The notes under the pieces were generated by a model that was not told where the DNA came from, made no database searches, and worked only from the letters and a program-made list of their open reading frames with translations. Of a stretch of DNA of 42,953 bases, positions 34,772 through 42,953 are shown in pieces. Where the stretch lies: positions 1-42,953 of the forward strand of contig JBGQHM010000006.1 of assembly GCA_041497995.1 (NCBI GenBank), written 5' to 3'. Each line of letters opens with the position of its first letter. Position 1 is the first letter of the stretch. This stretch comes from DATKMS01 sp041497995 (lineage in GTDB: Bacteria > Desulfobacterota > Binatia > HRBIN30). The position numbers and the translations under genes are program-made.

Positions 34772-35234
34772 AGACTCTCCTTTCCTTCGGTCTCATCGGA
34801 CGGCAACTGATTGGTCGGAGGCGGTCGTCACGTCGGGTCAAGACCAACGCCAATCGACGGTGCTTGCCATCTTCCCCCGGAACGAGCCAGCGGGGTTCAT
34901 CATGAACGGGCTCCACGATGCGACCGCCGAAGACGACGTAGCGGGGCCGGCGAAACATCGCTTCGATGGGCTTTGCCCACAAACACCTCGGTCGATTCGA
35001 TCCGTCATTCCCGCGCAGGCGGGAATCCACTCCACCCCGCCACCTGGATGCCCGCCTGCGCGGGCATGACGGCTGCTACCCATCTTTCTTGGGCAAAGCC
35101 GCTTCGATGTCCTCGGGCTCGACTCCGTGTTTCCGGTTCTTTCCGCGATTGCCAGCGTCCCACTCGAATTCCTCTGGCTCGCCCGCGAGCCCGTCCAACC
35201 AGGACGCGGTTTCCAGATCAGCGGCCAGCTGCAT
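34731..35234 (-). pseudogene. brnT: BrnT-like ribonuclease toxin gene interrupted by a MITE
   Basis: The N-terminal half (EFEWDAGNRGKNRKHGVEPEDIEA) and the C-terminal half (MFRRPRYVVFGGRIVEPVHD, RRLALVLTRRDDRLRPISCR, PMRPKERRVYEEAARP) of a BrnT toxin lie on either side of a 132-bp insertion at 34969-35100. Removing the insertion and one copy of the 9-bp target repeat restores the frame exactly (VEPEDIEA-MFRRPRYVV). BrnT is an RNase-like toxin controlled by BrnA. Here the protein would end early inside the insertion. The start is uncertain; the ATG at 35234 is one option. Confidence 0.85.
34969..35100. mobile_element. 132-bp MITE inserted in brnT
   Basis: Terminal inverted repeats GGCTTTGCCCA (34969-34979) and TGGGCAAAGCC (35090-35100) are perfect over 11 bp. 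They are flanked directly by the 9-bp duplication GCTTCGATG (34960-34968 and 35101-35109). Internally, 35002-35029 and 35045-35072 are 28-base arms of a strong hairpin with two mismatches, containing the widespread CCCGCGCAGGCGGG motif. There is no coding capacity, so it would need a transposase in trans. A 9-bp duplication is typical of IS4-like and some other transposases. Confidence 0.92.
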
Positions 35235-35574
35235 AGCCACATCATAGCTATGTTCAGCGCTGGGTCCAAACCGCACCGCTGCTCGCACGCTACGGTGCTT
35301 TCTCCCACGACTTGGTGTCGTTGAACCGCCTCGTCAGCGCCAAGCTGGCGCAGGGGTGAGCGACCCCCGCGAGTGGATCGGATTGGTGCAGGCGATCAAG
35401 GCCGCGAGTCGGCAGACGGCTCTCGGTGTGCGGGACAGCTTCAGAACGCTGCGCGTCGCGGCGCCGTACGACTGAGCTCTTCACTTGGCGGGCGGTCAGC
35501 CTCAGCAAGTGAAACTGGTTCGATCACTCCGTCCCGAGCTGAGCGCTGAAAGCTGACGGCTGATCGCAATTCGC
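35235..35574. other. Intergenic region without a supported gene
   Basis: These 340 bases lie between the disrupted brnT and the Thr-Pro repeat gene. A short forward frame near 35356-35475 (SDPREWIGLVQAIKAASRQT, ending before a TGA) looks protein-like, but it has no credible start context and I recognise no family. No RNA gene or clear repeat was seen. Confidence 0.45.
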
Positions 35575-36189
35575 TTAGTTGCTCGATCGCAGGTTCCGCA
35601 CGCTTAGCACGCCCACTAGGCCGAGGAGTACAGCCACCGCAACCATCACGGACAGTGACATAGCCGGAGCAGGCACTCCGCAAGGCGGAATATACCGGCA
35701 TGCGGGATCAGCGCAGTCGATCGGTCCGTTGTTGTCGTTGTCCAGGCCGTCGCTGCAGAACTGATCGCCGCCAGCGTTCTCAAAGGTCGCGGGGGTGCGC
35801 GTCGGTGTGGACGTGGCTGTGGCTGTGGGTGTGACCGTTCGTGAATTGCTCGGGGTGTTCGTGGGAGTGTTGGTTGGGGTATTGGTCGGGGTTTCAGTGG
35901 GGGTATTGGTTGGAGTATTCGTCGGAGTCTCAGTGGGCGTATCGGTTGGGGTATCGGTTGGAGTATTCGTCGGGGTTTCAGTGGGCGTGTTGGTCGGTGT
36001 ATCAGTGGGTGTATTGGTCGGGGTATCGGTTGGGGTGTTAGTTGGTGTCTCAGTTGGCGTCGCGGTGACCAACGGTCCCGCGCTCAGACTGCGCGGCGTC
36101 ACGACTCCAAGTCCGACCGGCATGAGAACGATCGCGTACACGGCGGAGAGGAAGAGCAACGGACTGGTTGGGCGTGTCCCGCTTCTCAT
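35575..36189 (-). CDS. Secreted Thr-Pro repeat protein with C-terminal membrane anchor
   Basis: This 204-residue protein has a signal peptide (residues 1-38), about 72 residues of TPT(N/D/E) repeats (42-113) and a Cys-containing motif CSDGLDNDNNGPIDCADPAC. That motif is of the DGxDNDxDGxxDC type common in deltaproteobacterial surface proteins. The C-terminus is a PAPAMS motif, a hydrophobic helix and a basic end (RNLRSSN), reminiscent of CTERM-like sorting signals. The Thr-rich stretch is a plausible site for O-glycosylation, and GT39-type genes lie directly upstream on the other strand. The function is unknown; a role as a stalked, surface-anchored protein is inferred. Confidence 0.75.
   Translation of the reverse strand: MRSGTRPTSPLLFLSAVYAIVLMPVGLGVVTPRSLSAGPLVTATPTETPTNTPTDTPTNTPTDTPTNTPTETPTNTPTDTPTDTPTETPTNTPTNTPTETPTNTPTNTPTNTPSNSRTVTPTATATSTPTRTPATFENAGGDQFCSDGLDNDNNGPIDCADPACRYIPPCGVPAPAMSLSVMVAVAVLLGLVGVLSVRNLRSSN
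35851..36066. repeat. In-frame tandem repeat encoding TPT(N/D/E)
   Basis: About 18 units of a 12-base repeat, reading GGTGTTGGTTGG-like on the forward strand with variation in the last codon, encode the Thr-Pro stalk of the reverse-strand protein. Such tandem repeats readily change copy number, so stalk length may vary between strains. Confidence 0.85.
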
Positions 36190-36316
36190 CGTCAGCGCAA
36201 ATACTACGAAGCCTCCCGCCCGTCAATGCGAAGCGGAGAGCACGGGATGCGCGGCGCATTCGGAGCGAATTGCAATCGCGAGGCGATCTTTATAGCGTGC
36301 CCTCCGTTTTGAAGTC

Positions 36317-39214
36317 ATGAGCAGCAGCATGCGGCGCCGCATCTCGGACTACGTGCTCTTACTGCTTGCCGTCGCGGCAGGCGGCTTTGCCGTGTGGGAG
36401 CTGCGCCAGAACTGGGCGCGACCGCCCGCTGCGAGTTGGCTGTGGTACCTATTGATCCTTGCTGGTGTGGTCGGTGGTGTGGCGCTACGCCGGATGGAAG
36501 CGTGGCTGCCGGACGGCCGGCTGCCGGCGCGGCCGGTCGAGCCCGTCGAACCGTGGCGCCGCATTGCCGGGCTCTGTTGCTGCGCGTCGGCCGCGATCTT
36601 GACCGCCTGGGTAGTGGTGTGGCTTTGGCCCAATTTCCACGAGTGGCAAGGCAGCCAGTGGCCATGGCTTGCTGCTCTGTGCCTCATTCTGGGGGGCGGA
36701 TGGCTGTTGCGCGCGGTCGGTGAACCGGCAGGCAGGGATCGCGGGGAATCCGACCCGGGCGTCGCCGACCCAAGCGGGCACGGTTTGCAGACGTACGTGG
36801 CCAGCACGCTCCCGATCTGGGCAGAGGTATGCGCCTTCGTGTTCATCGGCGTCCTCGCCGTCTTTCTACGCACGTACCGGCTCAGCGAGATCCCCGCCGG
36901 GATCTACGTGGATGAAACCAACGGCGCGCTCGGCTCGCTGTACATTCTCGAAGGCCGTGGCGACTCTCCATTCGCCACCGGTTGGTACGAATCGCCGAAC
37001 GGCTTTGCCTATTACATGGCGCTGCTGTTCAAACTGTTCGGCGCAAATCACGGCAGTCTCAAGGCGGTGTCGATCATCCCTGCGGTGCTCACGGTGCTTG
37101 CCGTATATCCGCTCGGTCGCCAACTCTTCGGGCCACCCACCGCGATCGCGGCCATGCTCTTCATGGCCGTGAGTCGCTGGCATCTGACGATGAGTCGTTG
37201 GGGTTGGGCGGAAGTCGCGCCGCTGCCCTTTCAAGTGATGGCGACCTTCCTCCTGGTGCGCGGGCTGCGTGAGCGCCGGGCGCTGGATTTTGCGGCCGGC
37301 GGTCTGCTCGCGGGGTTGATGGTCTACACATACCTCAGTAGCCGCCTGGCACTGATCACGCTCGCGGTCTTCGGCATGTACTGGCTCCTTGCCGATCCTT
37401 CCGGCCCGATCCGTAGCTGTCGACGCCACTGGCAAGGGTTCGTATTGTACCTGCTGTCGGCGCTCCTCGCAGTAGCGCCGATCGCGGTGACCTACATGAC
37501 CAATCCGTTCTCGTTCTTCAATCGCGTCTCCGAGATCAGCATCTTCAACCAAGTTCGCGCCGAGCACTCGTGGGCGCCATTGGTCGAGAACATCGAGCGC
37601 CATCTGAAGTTTTTCCATCAAAGCGGCGACCGCAGCGGCAAGCACAACCTGCCTGGTGAGCCGGAGACCGATCCCGTCACCGGCGTGTTGTTCGTGATCG
37701 GACTGGGCTACGGCTTGGTGCGTTTCGGTGACCGGCGCCGCGGGCTGCTGTGGTTGTGGATGGTCTTCGCCATGGTCGCCGGGATGCTCAGCGTGTTGCA
37801 TGAGTCGCCGCAGGCGTTTCGAACGCTGAACGCTGTACCGGCGATTGCGTTGCTCGCCGGCGACGTCGCCGTGCGGCTGGCCCGCGGCATCATCTGGCTC
37901 CGGCCAGCGACCCCCGCGGAGGAAGTCGCTTCAGTGTGGCGCACAGTGCTCGCCAGCACCGTCTTGGTCGGGACTTTGTGCGCGTCGGCAGCGTGGGAAA
38001 CCACGGTGTACTTCGGGCGGCAGGCAGACTCGGCAGGGGTGCAGGGCAGCTTCAACCCTCCTGAGAACTGGGTCGCACAGCAGGTCATCGCTGCGTTGGA
38101 GCGCAATGAGGTCGCCTACCTTTCACCACGCTTCTACGATTTTTCACCGGTGCGGTTTCTCGTGTACGGCGTCATGAAGGCGAAGACGGGACGCAATACG
38201 CTGGACGATCGCCCGTACCGGCTGGCACGTCCGGAGGTCGATCTCCCCGTGCCTGACACCGGTGCCGATGCGCTGTTTCTGCTCGACAGTTACTACGCGG
38301 GGGTCAAAAACTTCTTCCGAGAATATTACCCGAGTGCCCGCTTCGAGATGCCGATGGATCCGGAGCGGCACCCTCTCGGCCTCAGCGTGAAGTTGACGCA
38401 TGACGAGTTGGCTGCGCTGCAGGGACTCAACGCGCAATTCACGCGCCGGCGCGACGCCGACAAGCAGCTCGTCGTGCCCGGCATCGACGAGAATTGGAAC
38501 GGCCGTGACGTGACGGCAGCGCAATGGCACGGCGGCGTACGCGTCGAGCGGAGCGGTGTCTACGACTTCAACACGCAGGGAGATCTGACGGTGGTCGTCG
38601 ATGCCGAACCTTGGACGCGCCCACGCTTCCTGGGCCGTGGCTTGCACAAGCTCGAGGTGAGCCAGCAGCACAGCGACCGTCAGGTGCTCGCACGACTGCG
38701 TTGGAAGACGCCACCGGGGAGCGACGAGATCGTTCCGACGAGCGCGCTCTTCCGCGTCGGTCCGCCGCAGCATGGACTCACCGCGCACTACTTTGGAAAT
38801 GAGACATGGGCGGGCGAGCCGCTGTTCGGGCAAACGACGCCGTTTCTTTTGCTCTTCTGGCCCGAAGGTGAGCCCGTGGCGAGTTCGTTCAGTGCCCGCT
38901 TCACCGGTGCGCTGCGCATCGAGAAGCCCGGTCCCTACCATCTGCGCATCGACGCCGACGACGGAGCCAAGCTCTGGCTCGACGGAAAAGTGCTCGCTGA
39001 AGGTCTCACACCGTTGCGCGTCAATCGCCTCCTCGCCGATGTCGAGCTCAGTGCCGGTGACCATCCCATCCGGATTGACTACTTCCAGCGTGGTGGCAGC
39101 AACACCTTGGTCTTCTTCTGGCAACGCTCACCCACGGAGCCCGAGACGCCGGTCCCGCCCGACGCGCTCATTCCCGAGGACCCTCACACGCCGAGCCCGC
39201 CTTCACAGGGATGA
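36317..39214 (+). CDS. GT39-type membrane glycosyltransferase with C-terminal PA14-like domains
   Basis: This 965-residue GT-C enzyme has two membrane helices near the start, then a classical GT39 core: FLRTYRLSEIPAGIYVDETN with the acidic loop residue, ESPNGFAYYMALLFKLFG, then about ten more membrane helices to residue 570. The soluble C-terminal region contains GLTAHYFGNETWAGEPLF and GPYHLRIDADDGAKLWLDGK, clear PA14 sequence at 820-945. A more diverged copy precedes it. PA14 domains bind carbohydrate and would face the periplasm. GT39 enzymes use lipid-linked sugars to modify proteins or lipids. The ATG at 36317 is divergent from the Thr-Pro repeat gene, and the next gene overlaps its stop by four bases. 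Confidence 0.85.
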   Translation: MSSSMRRRISDYVLLLLAVAAGGFAVWELRQNWARPPAASWLWYLLILAGVVGGVALRRMEAWLPDGRLPARPVEPVEPWRRIAGLCCCASAAILTAWVVVWLWPNFHEWQGSQWPWLAALCLILGGGWLLRAVGEPAGRDRGESDPGVADPSGHGLQTYVASTLPIWAEVCAFVFIGVLAVFLRTYRLSEIPAGIYVDETNGALGSLYILEGRGDSPFATGWYESPNGFAYYMALLFKLFGANHGSLKAVSIIPAVLTVLAVYPLGRQLFGPPTAIAAMLFMAVSRWHLTMSRWGWAEVAPLPFQVMATFLLVRGLRERRALDFAAGGLLAGLMVYTYLSSRLALITLAVFGMYWLLADPSGPIRSCRRHWQGFVLYLLSALLAVAPIAVTYMTNPFSFFNRVSEISIFNQVRAEHSWAPLVENIERHLKFFHQSGDRSGKHNLPGEPETDPVTGVLFVIGLGYGLVRFGDRRRGLLWLWMVFAMVAGMLSVLHESPQAFRTLNAVPAIALLAGDVAVRLARGIIWLRPATPAEEVASVWRTVLASTVLVGTLCASAAWETTVYFGRQADSAGVQGSFNPPENWVAQQVIAALERNEVAYLSPRFYDFSPVRFLVYGVMKAKTGRNTLDDRPYRLARPEVDLPVPDTGADALFLLDSYYAGVKNFFREYYPSARFEMPMDPERHPLGLSVKLTHDELAALQGLNAQFTRRRDADKQLVVPGIDENWNGRDVTAAQWHGGVRVERSGVYDFNTQGDLTVVVDAEPWTRPRFLGRGLHKLEVSQQHSDRQVLARLRWKTPPGSDEIVPTSALFRVGPPQHGLTAHYFGNETWAGEPLFGQTTPFLLLFWPEGEPVASSFSARFTGALRIEKPGPYHLRIDADDGAKLWLDGKVLAEGLTPLRVNRLLADVELSAGDHPIRIDYFQRGGSNTLVFFWQRSPTEPETPVPPDALIPEDPHTPSPPSQG

Positions 39215-42200
39215 CCACCGAGTCTGACGCAGGCCCCGCATCGGGTTCCCGGCTTGGAGGGTTGTGGAGCACGATCGCGCTACTGGCGGCGATGCCCGCG
39301 ACCTTCCTGCTCTTAGCGGCGATCGGTGCCGGTGAGGCGCAGCGCGGAGAGCGCGTGTTAGGCTTGGTGGATCCCGCGCTCGAAGCGGTCCGACAACTGG
39401 GCGCGCGGACACTCATGTGGTTGTCCGCGTACACTACGCACATCGGCTGGGTGGTGACGGCGGGTGCGACGGCTATTGCGCTCGGGGGGTTGCTCAGCGG
39501 AGGCAAGCGTGCCCTGCCGCTCATTCCGCTGGCGCTAGGTGTCTGCGCGGCAACGTGGGGGCAGATCCTGCTGCTCGGCGATCGACTGCAGCTCGGGGCG
39601 TTGCTGTATGGATGCGGCGTTGCCTGCGCCGTGGTGTCTGGACTCACCGATCCCATGCCCCGACTCGCCGGCTTTCCGCGGCTACCGGTGCCGATGGACC
39701 GCGGTCCGGCGACGCGCTCGGCGGAAGAGTCGGCCCTGCGTATGCCGTGGAGTTGGGAATGTCTTCTGATTTTTCTCCTCTTCTTCGTGGCGACGTGCAT
39801 GCGGCTGTACGCGCTGACCGAGATGCCCACTGGCTTCGACCTCGAGACCATCGGCTTCATGGTTCAGAGTCGAACCCTGCACGGCCTGCGGCACTATTTG
39901 CAATTCGATTTTCTCTCGAACGCTCCGGGAATCGTGCACCTGCTGACACACGCGGCCCTCTTTCGGTTGTTTGGTACCTCCGTCTATACGGTGCGCTTGA
40001 CGTCGACCTTCTTTGGAGTCGCGGCGGTCCCACTGTTCTACTGGTTGGTGCGCCGCATTGCCGGCGTTGGACCCGCGATCGTGTCGACCGTGCTCTTCAT
40101 CGCCGCACCGGAGCAACTGTTCTGGTCGCGCACCGAGGACAGCTGGTACGCTCCGGTCGCCGTTGTGGCGCTGATCACTGCCCACCTGGGTCTGTGGATG
40201 ATAGAGCGCCTGTCGTTCGCGGCAGTCCTGGCGACCGCCGTGTGGATGCCGGCGTGCCGCTACTTTTATGTACCTTCCATGATCATGTTTGCGTATCCGC
40301 TGATGCTGTATGCGCACGCGTCGGTCTTTGTCCGTGGCGTGTGGCGCAAGGCATGGTACGTAGTGCCCGTCCTTGGCGCGGGTCTCGCTGCGTGGATCTT
40401 CAGCCTTTCGATCTTGTGCGCGTACGTGAACGGATGGGGATGGCGCTTTGTGAACCCGACCATCGTCTACGGCGCCCCCGCGTGGCGGAAACACGGCGAG
40501 TTCCGTGATGCGAGCCCGGCGCAACTAGCGCGCTTACAGACCGTTTCGGCAGCGACGAACCTGGGACTGCTGCTGCAGGGGATGGTCGAAACGGATCGCT
40601 TCCCCACGCATTGGTACGTCCGGTATACGGTGGGTAAGAACTCATCCCTCAACGTCGGTTTCGCGGTCGTCTTGGCTCTCGGTGTCGGCTACCTTGCCGG
40701 TCAGCTGTACGAGCGACGCGCCGCTGTTTTGTTGCTGTGGTTCGCCCTCGGATTGCTTCCGGCGTGCTTGAGCAACGCCGCCACCGCGCGGCGCATGGCC
40801 CTGGCGTTTCCCGCGGCGGAGGCGATCGCTGGTGTGATGTTGGCGGTGCTGGTGCGGATTGTCAGAGCCCGTGCCGAGCGCCGGCTCGCGCGCATCACGA
40901 CGGTGCTGGTCGGGATTGCGGTGATCGGAATCGTGTGGACCAGTCTGGCGTCGCACTTTCTGATCGGCATGGCCCCGGCCGCTTGGATGGAACGGGCGCG
41001 TTTCGCGCAGCCGGCATTTGGAGAAAGCGACATGGTGCTCACCGACGTGCTCGAACCCAAGTTGCGCAGCGCACTGTTGCTCGGCAATCTTGACCGGTTT
41101 GTTCAGGCGCCCCCGTGCTGGCAATACATCGGCCCGAGAGAGTGGCCGGCGGCGGCGTTGCGCCCACGCTGCGACTTTACGGATGAAGCATACGCTTGGA
41201 CGATGCGGCCGGAGCACGTAGCGGCCCTGCGGACGGCGTACCATCCCCAGCGCATCTCCTACGTGTTGGAGCAGACGGCATCGGGGTCGCCTCACGTCAG
41301 CCTCTTACGTGCGCTCTATCCGTCAGTGGTGACCCGGGAGTATCAGGACGGTTCGGGCCAACCCGGCCTCGTCGTCATCACTGTGGATCTCTCTGGGGTG
41401 ACTGCGTTGCACTCGCTATCACTGCGCGGCGCGTTGCCACCCGCGGATGGGCAAGGAGTGCAAAGCGATCTGTTGGCAAACGTGCCGGTTGTGCTATCCC
41501 CTGCGGTGGTCAGCAACCCCGGGTTGGCACTGCAGGGCGGAGTGTTGGTAGAGCGCGACGGTTGGTATCGCTTCGCGGTGGAACCCGGATGTTCGCAGGC
41601 GGGGCTGCGGGTCGACGGCCACTCGTTCTCCCCATCGGATGAGCGACCGATGTTGGCTGGTGTCCACGCTTTGGAGCTGACGGTTCCGAGTGCAACCGCG
41701 TGCCTGCTTCCCTTGCGCGTGCTCGTGCAGTCCGGCACCGAGCGCGTCACCGCTTCACTCACTGCGGACCTGTTTGTGACCCCGGCCGTCGCGGCAGTCA
41801 GCCAAGTACAAGCTCCTCCGGTCGTGACCTACGCCGGCTACGGCGAGACCACCGTCTTCGCGCAGTTCAAGGGAATGCCCGTCGCCTTTGGTGCGGACGG
41901 GAGCGGCTACATCAGCGTTCTCGTCGTGGAGCTCGGCGCTTGGCGCATGCATCGGTTCGATCCCGCTGGACGCGAGGAAGCCACCTGGCCGCTGCCGATC
42001 GCCGCGGACCCGAACAGCGTTAAGATGGTGGTCGCCGCCGACGGCACCTGCATCGTGGCGGCAGAGGCAAGGGTCCTACTCTACGACCGCAGCGGAAAGT
42101 CGATCGGTGCGTGGAGCAACGACTTACCCGAGTTGCCAGTGGAAATCGCTCTGTGGCACAAGGATGAAATCCTCATCGCCGTGCCGCGACGCGACGCGAT

Positions 42201-42648
42201 CATGCTGGTGACACGCGATGGGAAGGTGCAGCGGGTTCTCACCGAGTTCGAGGGTGGCCCAGGCAGGTTCCATAGACCGATTGCGGTGTCCGCCAGCGCG
42301 GCCGGAGATATCCTCGTGGTAGAAGATTCAGGGCAGGCTTTACTCTTCCGCAACTCCGGCCAGATATGGGATCCGCAGTTCATTCGCGCCTTCGCTGTCG
42401 ACTTCGCCAGCTTGCCGCCGCAGACCGGCGCGAGCGCGTTCGACGAGCAAAGCCGTGTTCTGGTGCCCGACCGATCGACGACCGCTCCGTTGGTCTACAC
42501 TCTCGACGGGGAACGGATGCTGGCCGCGCGTCCGGAACGGGATCTGAGTACGCGGGGCTTTACTCACCTGGCGGCGTTGCAGCCGGCCGGCGATCGATTG
42601 TATGCCCTCGACCGCGGTGCGCAGCGCCTGTGGGCGATCTCGCGATGA
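39211..42648 (+). CDS. GT39-type membrane glycosyltransferase with C-terminal beta-propeller
   Basis: This 1145-residue protein has N-terminal helices and then a GT-C core, with EMPTGFDLETIGFMVQS matching the acidic first loop of GT39 enzymes and many membrane segments to about residue 590. A beta-rich region (600-860) follows. The last 280 residues read as NHL-like propeller blades (VAFGADGSGYISVLVVELGA, VAADGTCIVAAEARVLLYDR, ILVVEDSGQALLFRNSG). This C-terminal extension is unusual for the family. The ATG overlaps the upstream stop (ATGA) and the GT2 gene starts five bases after its stop, so the three genes form one operon. Confidence 0.82.
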   Translation: MTTESDAGPASGSRLGGLWSTIALLAAMPATFLLLAAIGAGEAQRGERVLGLVDPALEAVRQLGARTLMWLSAYTTHIGWVVTAGATAIALGGLLSGGKRALPLIPLALGVCAATWGQILLLGDRLQLGALLYGCGVACAVVSGLTDPMPRLAGFPRLPVPMDRGPATRSAEESALRMPWSWECLLIFLLFFVATCMRLYALTEMPTGFDLETIGFMVQSRTLHGLRHYLQFDFLSNAPGIVHLLTHAALFRLFGTSVYTVRLTSTFFGVAAVPLFYWLVRRIAGVGPAIVSTVLFIAAPEQLFWSRTEDSWYAPVAVVALITAHLGLWMIERLSFAAVLATAVWMPACRYFYVPSMIMFAYPLMLYAHASVFVRGVWRKAWYVVPVLGAGLAAWIFSLSILCAYVNGWGWRFVNPTIVYGAPAWRKHGEFRDASPAQLARLQTVSAATNLGLLLQGMVETDRFPTHWYVRYTVGKNSSLNVGFAVVLALGVGYLAGQLYERRAAVLLLWFALGLLPACLSNAATARRMALAFPAAEAIAGVMLAVLVRIVRARAERRLARITTVLVGIAVIGIVWTSLASHFLIGMAPAAWMERARFAQPAFGESDMVLTDVLEPKLRSALLLGNLDRFVQAPPCWQYIGPREWPAAALRPRCDFTDEAYAWTMRPEHVAALRTAYHPQRISYVLEQTASGSPHVSLLRALYPSVVTREYQDGSGQPGLVVITVDLSGVTALHSLSLRGALPPADGQGVQSDLLANVPVVLSPAVVSNPGLALQGGVLVERDGWYRFAVEPGCSQAGLRVDGHSFSPSDERPMLAGVHALELTVPSATACLLPLRVLVQSGTERVTASLTADLFVTPAVAAVSQVQAPPVVTYAGYGETTVFAQFKGMPVAFGADGSGYISVLVVELGAWRMHRFDPAGREEATWPLPIAADPNSVKMVVAADGTCIVAAEARVLLYDRSGKSIGAWSNDLPELPVEIALWHKDEILIAVPRRDAIMLVTRDGKVQRVLTEFEGGPGRFHRPIAVSASAAGDILVVEDSGQALLFRNSGQIWDPQFIRAFAVDFASLPPQTGASAFDEQSRVLVPDRSTTAPLVYTLDGERMLAARPERDLSTRGFTHLAALQPAGDRLYALDRGAQRLWAISR

Positions 42649-42652
42649 TCAG

Positions 42653-42953
42653 ATGACGCGACAACGACTATCGGTCGTGGCGCCGGTTTACGACGAGGTC
42701 GATGGAATTGAGCGCCTCGTGGGTGCTTTGTTCGAGGTGCTCCAGGCGCTCCCGTACGACTATACGATCGTGCTCGTCAACGACGGGAGCACGGACGGCA
42801 CCACTGAGGTGCTCGACGGTTTGCACGCGTCGCATCCCGAGCACGTCACGGTGCTGCACTTGTCCCGCAACTTCGGACACCAGGCAGCGCTGACAGCGGG
42901 TATGGATCACGCGGACGGTGACGCCGTCATTTGCCTGGACGCTGACATGCAGC
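42653..42953 (+). CDS. GT2 glycosyltransferase (dolichol-phosphate mannose synthase type), N-terminal fragment
   Basis: About 100 residues are visible before the window ends. RLSVVAPVYDEVDGIERLV, YTIVLVNDGSTDGT, LHLSRNFGHQAALTAGMDHA and VICLDADMQ are the nucleotide-sugar and metal-binding motifs of GT-A family 2 enzymes that charge polyprenyl phosphate with a sugar. This fits the two upstream GT39 enzymes, which use such lipid-linked donors. The ATG at 42653 is five bases downstream of the preceding gene. The rest of the protein is outside the window. Confidence 0.9.
   Translation, partial: MTRQRLSVVAPVYDEVDGIERLVGALFEVLQALPYDYTIVLVNDGSTDGTTEVLDGLHASHPEHVTVLHLSRNFGHQAALTAGMDHADGDAVICLDADMQ

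Noticed and set aside
35851..36066. Possible CRISPR-like or noncoding tandem array
   Set aside because: Units are 12 bases without spacers and keep the reading frame of a signal-peptide-bearing Thr-Pro protein.

Overview
The window is high-GC bacterial DNA with tightly packed, often overlapping genes. It has no rRNA, tRNA or CRISPR array. The mix of genes (a DUF7065-type protein, a carboxymuconolactone decarboxylase-family tail, an orphan 2-oxoacid oxidoreductase gamma subunit, a Cys-rich DGxDNDxDG protein and large GT39 fusions) suggests an uncultured deltaproteobacterium-like soil or groundwater lineage such as Binatota. That assignment is inference only.

Region 1 (1-2.85 kb) is a forward metabolic strand: a carboxymuconolactone decarboxylase-family tail, a VOC protein, a secreted M20 peptidase, a small membrane protein and a DUF421 protein, followed by an IS3 transposase remnant.

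Region 2 (2.9-17.5 kb) is a conflict or defence island. A leftward operon encodes a TIR-SIR2 double-NADase protein, a frameshifted nSTAND P-loop NTPase and a HEAT-like multi-spanning membrane protein. Divergent from it is a rightward set: a class 3 lipase, a TPR-patatin phospholipase and a TIR-like protein broken by a small deletion. A convergent TIR-TM-WD40 protein closes the island. NAD-consuming, lipid-cleaving and sensor modules together suggest an abortive-infection type locus that I cannot match to a named system.

Region 3 (17.6-28.4 kb) holds housekeeping and accessory genes: a DUF7065-like protein, a DUF1902/HicA toxin-antitoxin pair, a block of nested inverted repeats, an M1 aminopeptidase, a 2-oxoacid oxidoreductase gamma subunit, and an HlyD-ABC-ABC-permease-permease export operon.

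Region 4 (28.4-35.5 kb) is accessory. A 5.58-kb segment with a nuclease-helicase carrying eight helicase-associated repeats and a DUF4238 protein lies between two copies of the permease gene's 3' end, 139 bp of which are identical. Beyond it are toxin-antitoxin debris and a BrnT toxin gene interrupted by a 132-bp MITE with an 11-bp terminal inverted repeat and a 9-bp target duplication. Removing the MITE restores the frame exactly.

Region 5 (35.6 kb to the end) is envelope-related: a Thr-Pro repeat surface protein, two large GT39-type membrane glycosyltransferases (one ending in PA14-like domains, one in a beta-propeller) and the start of a GT2 glycosyltransferase.
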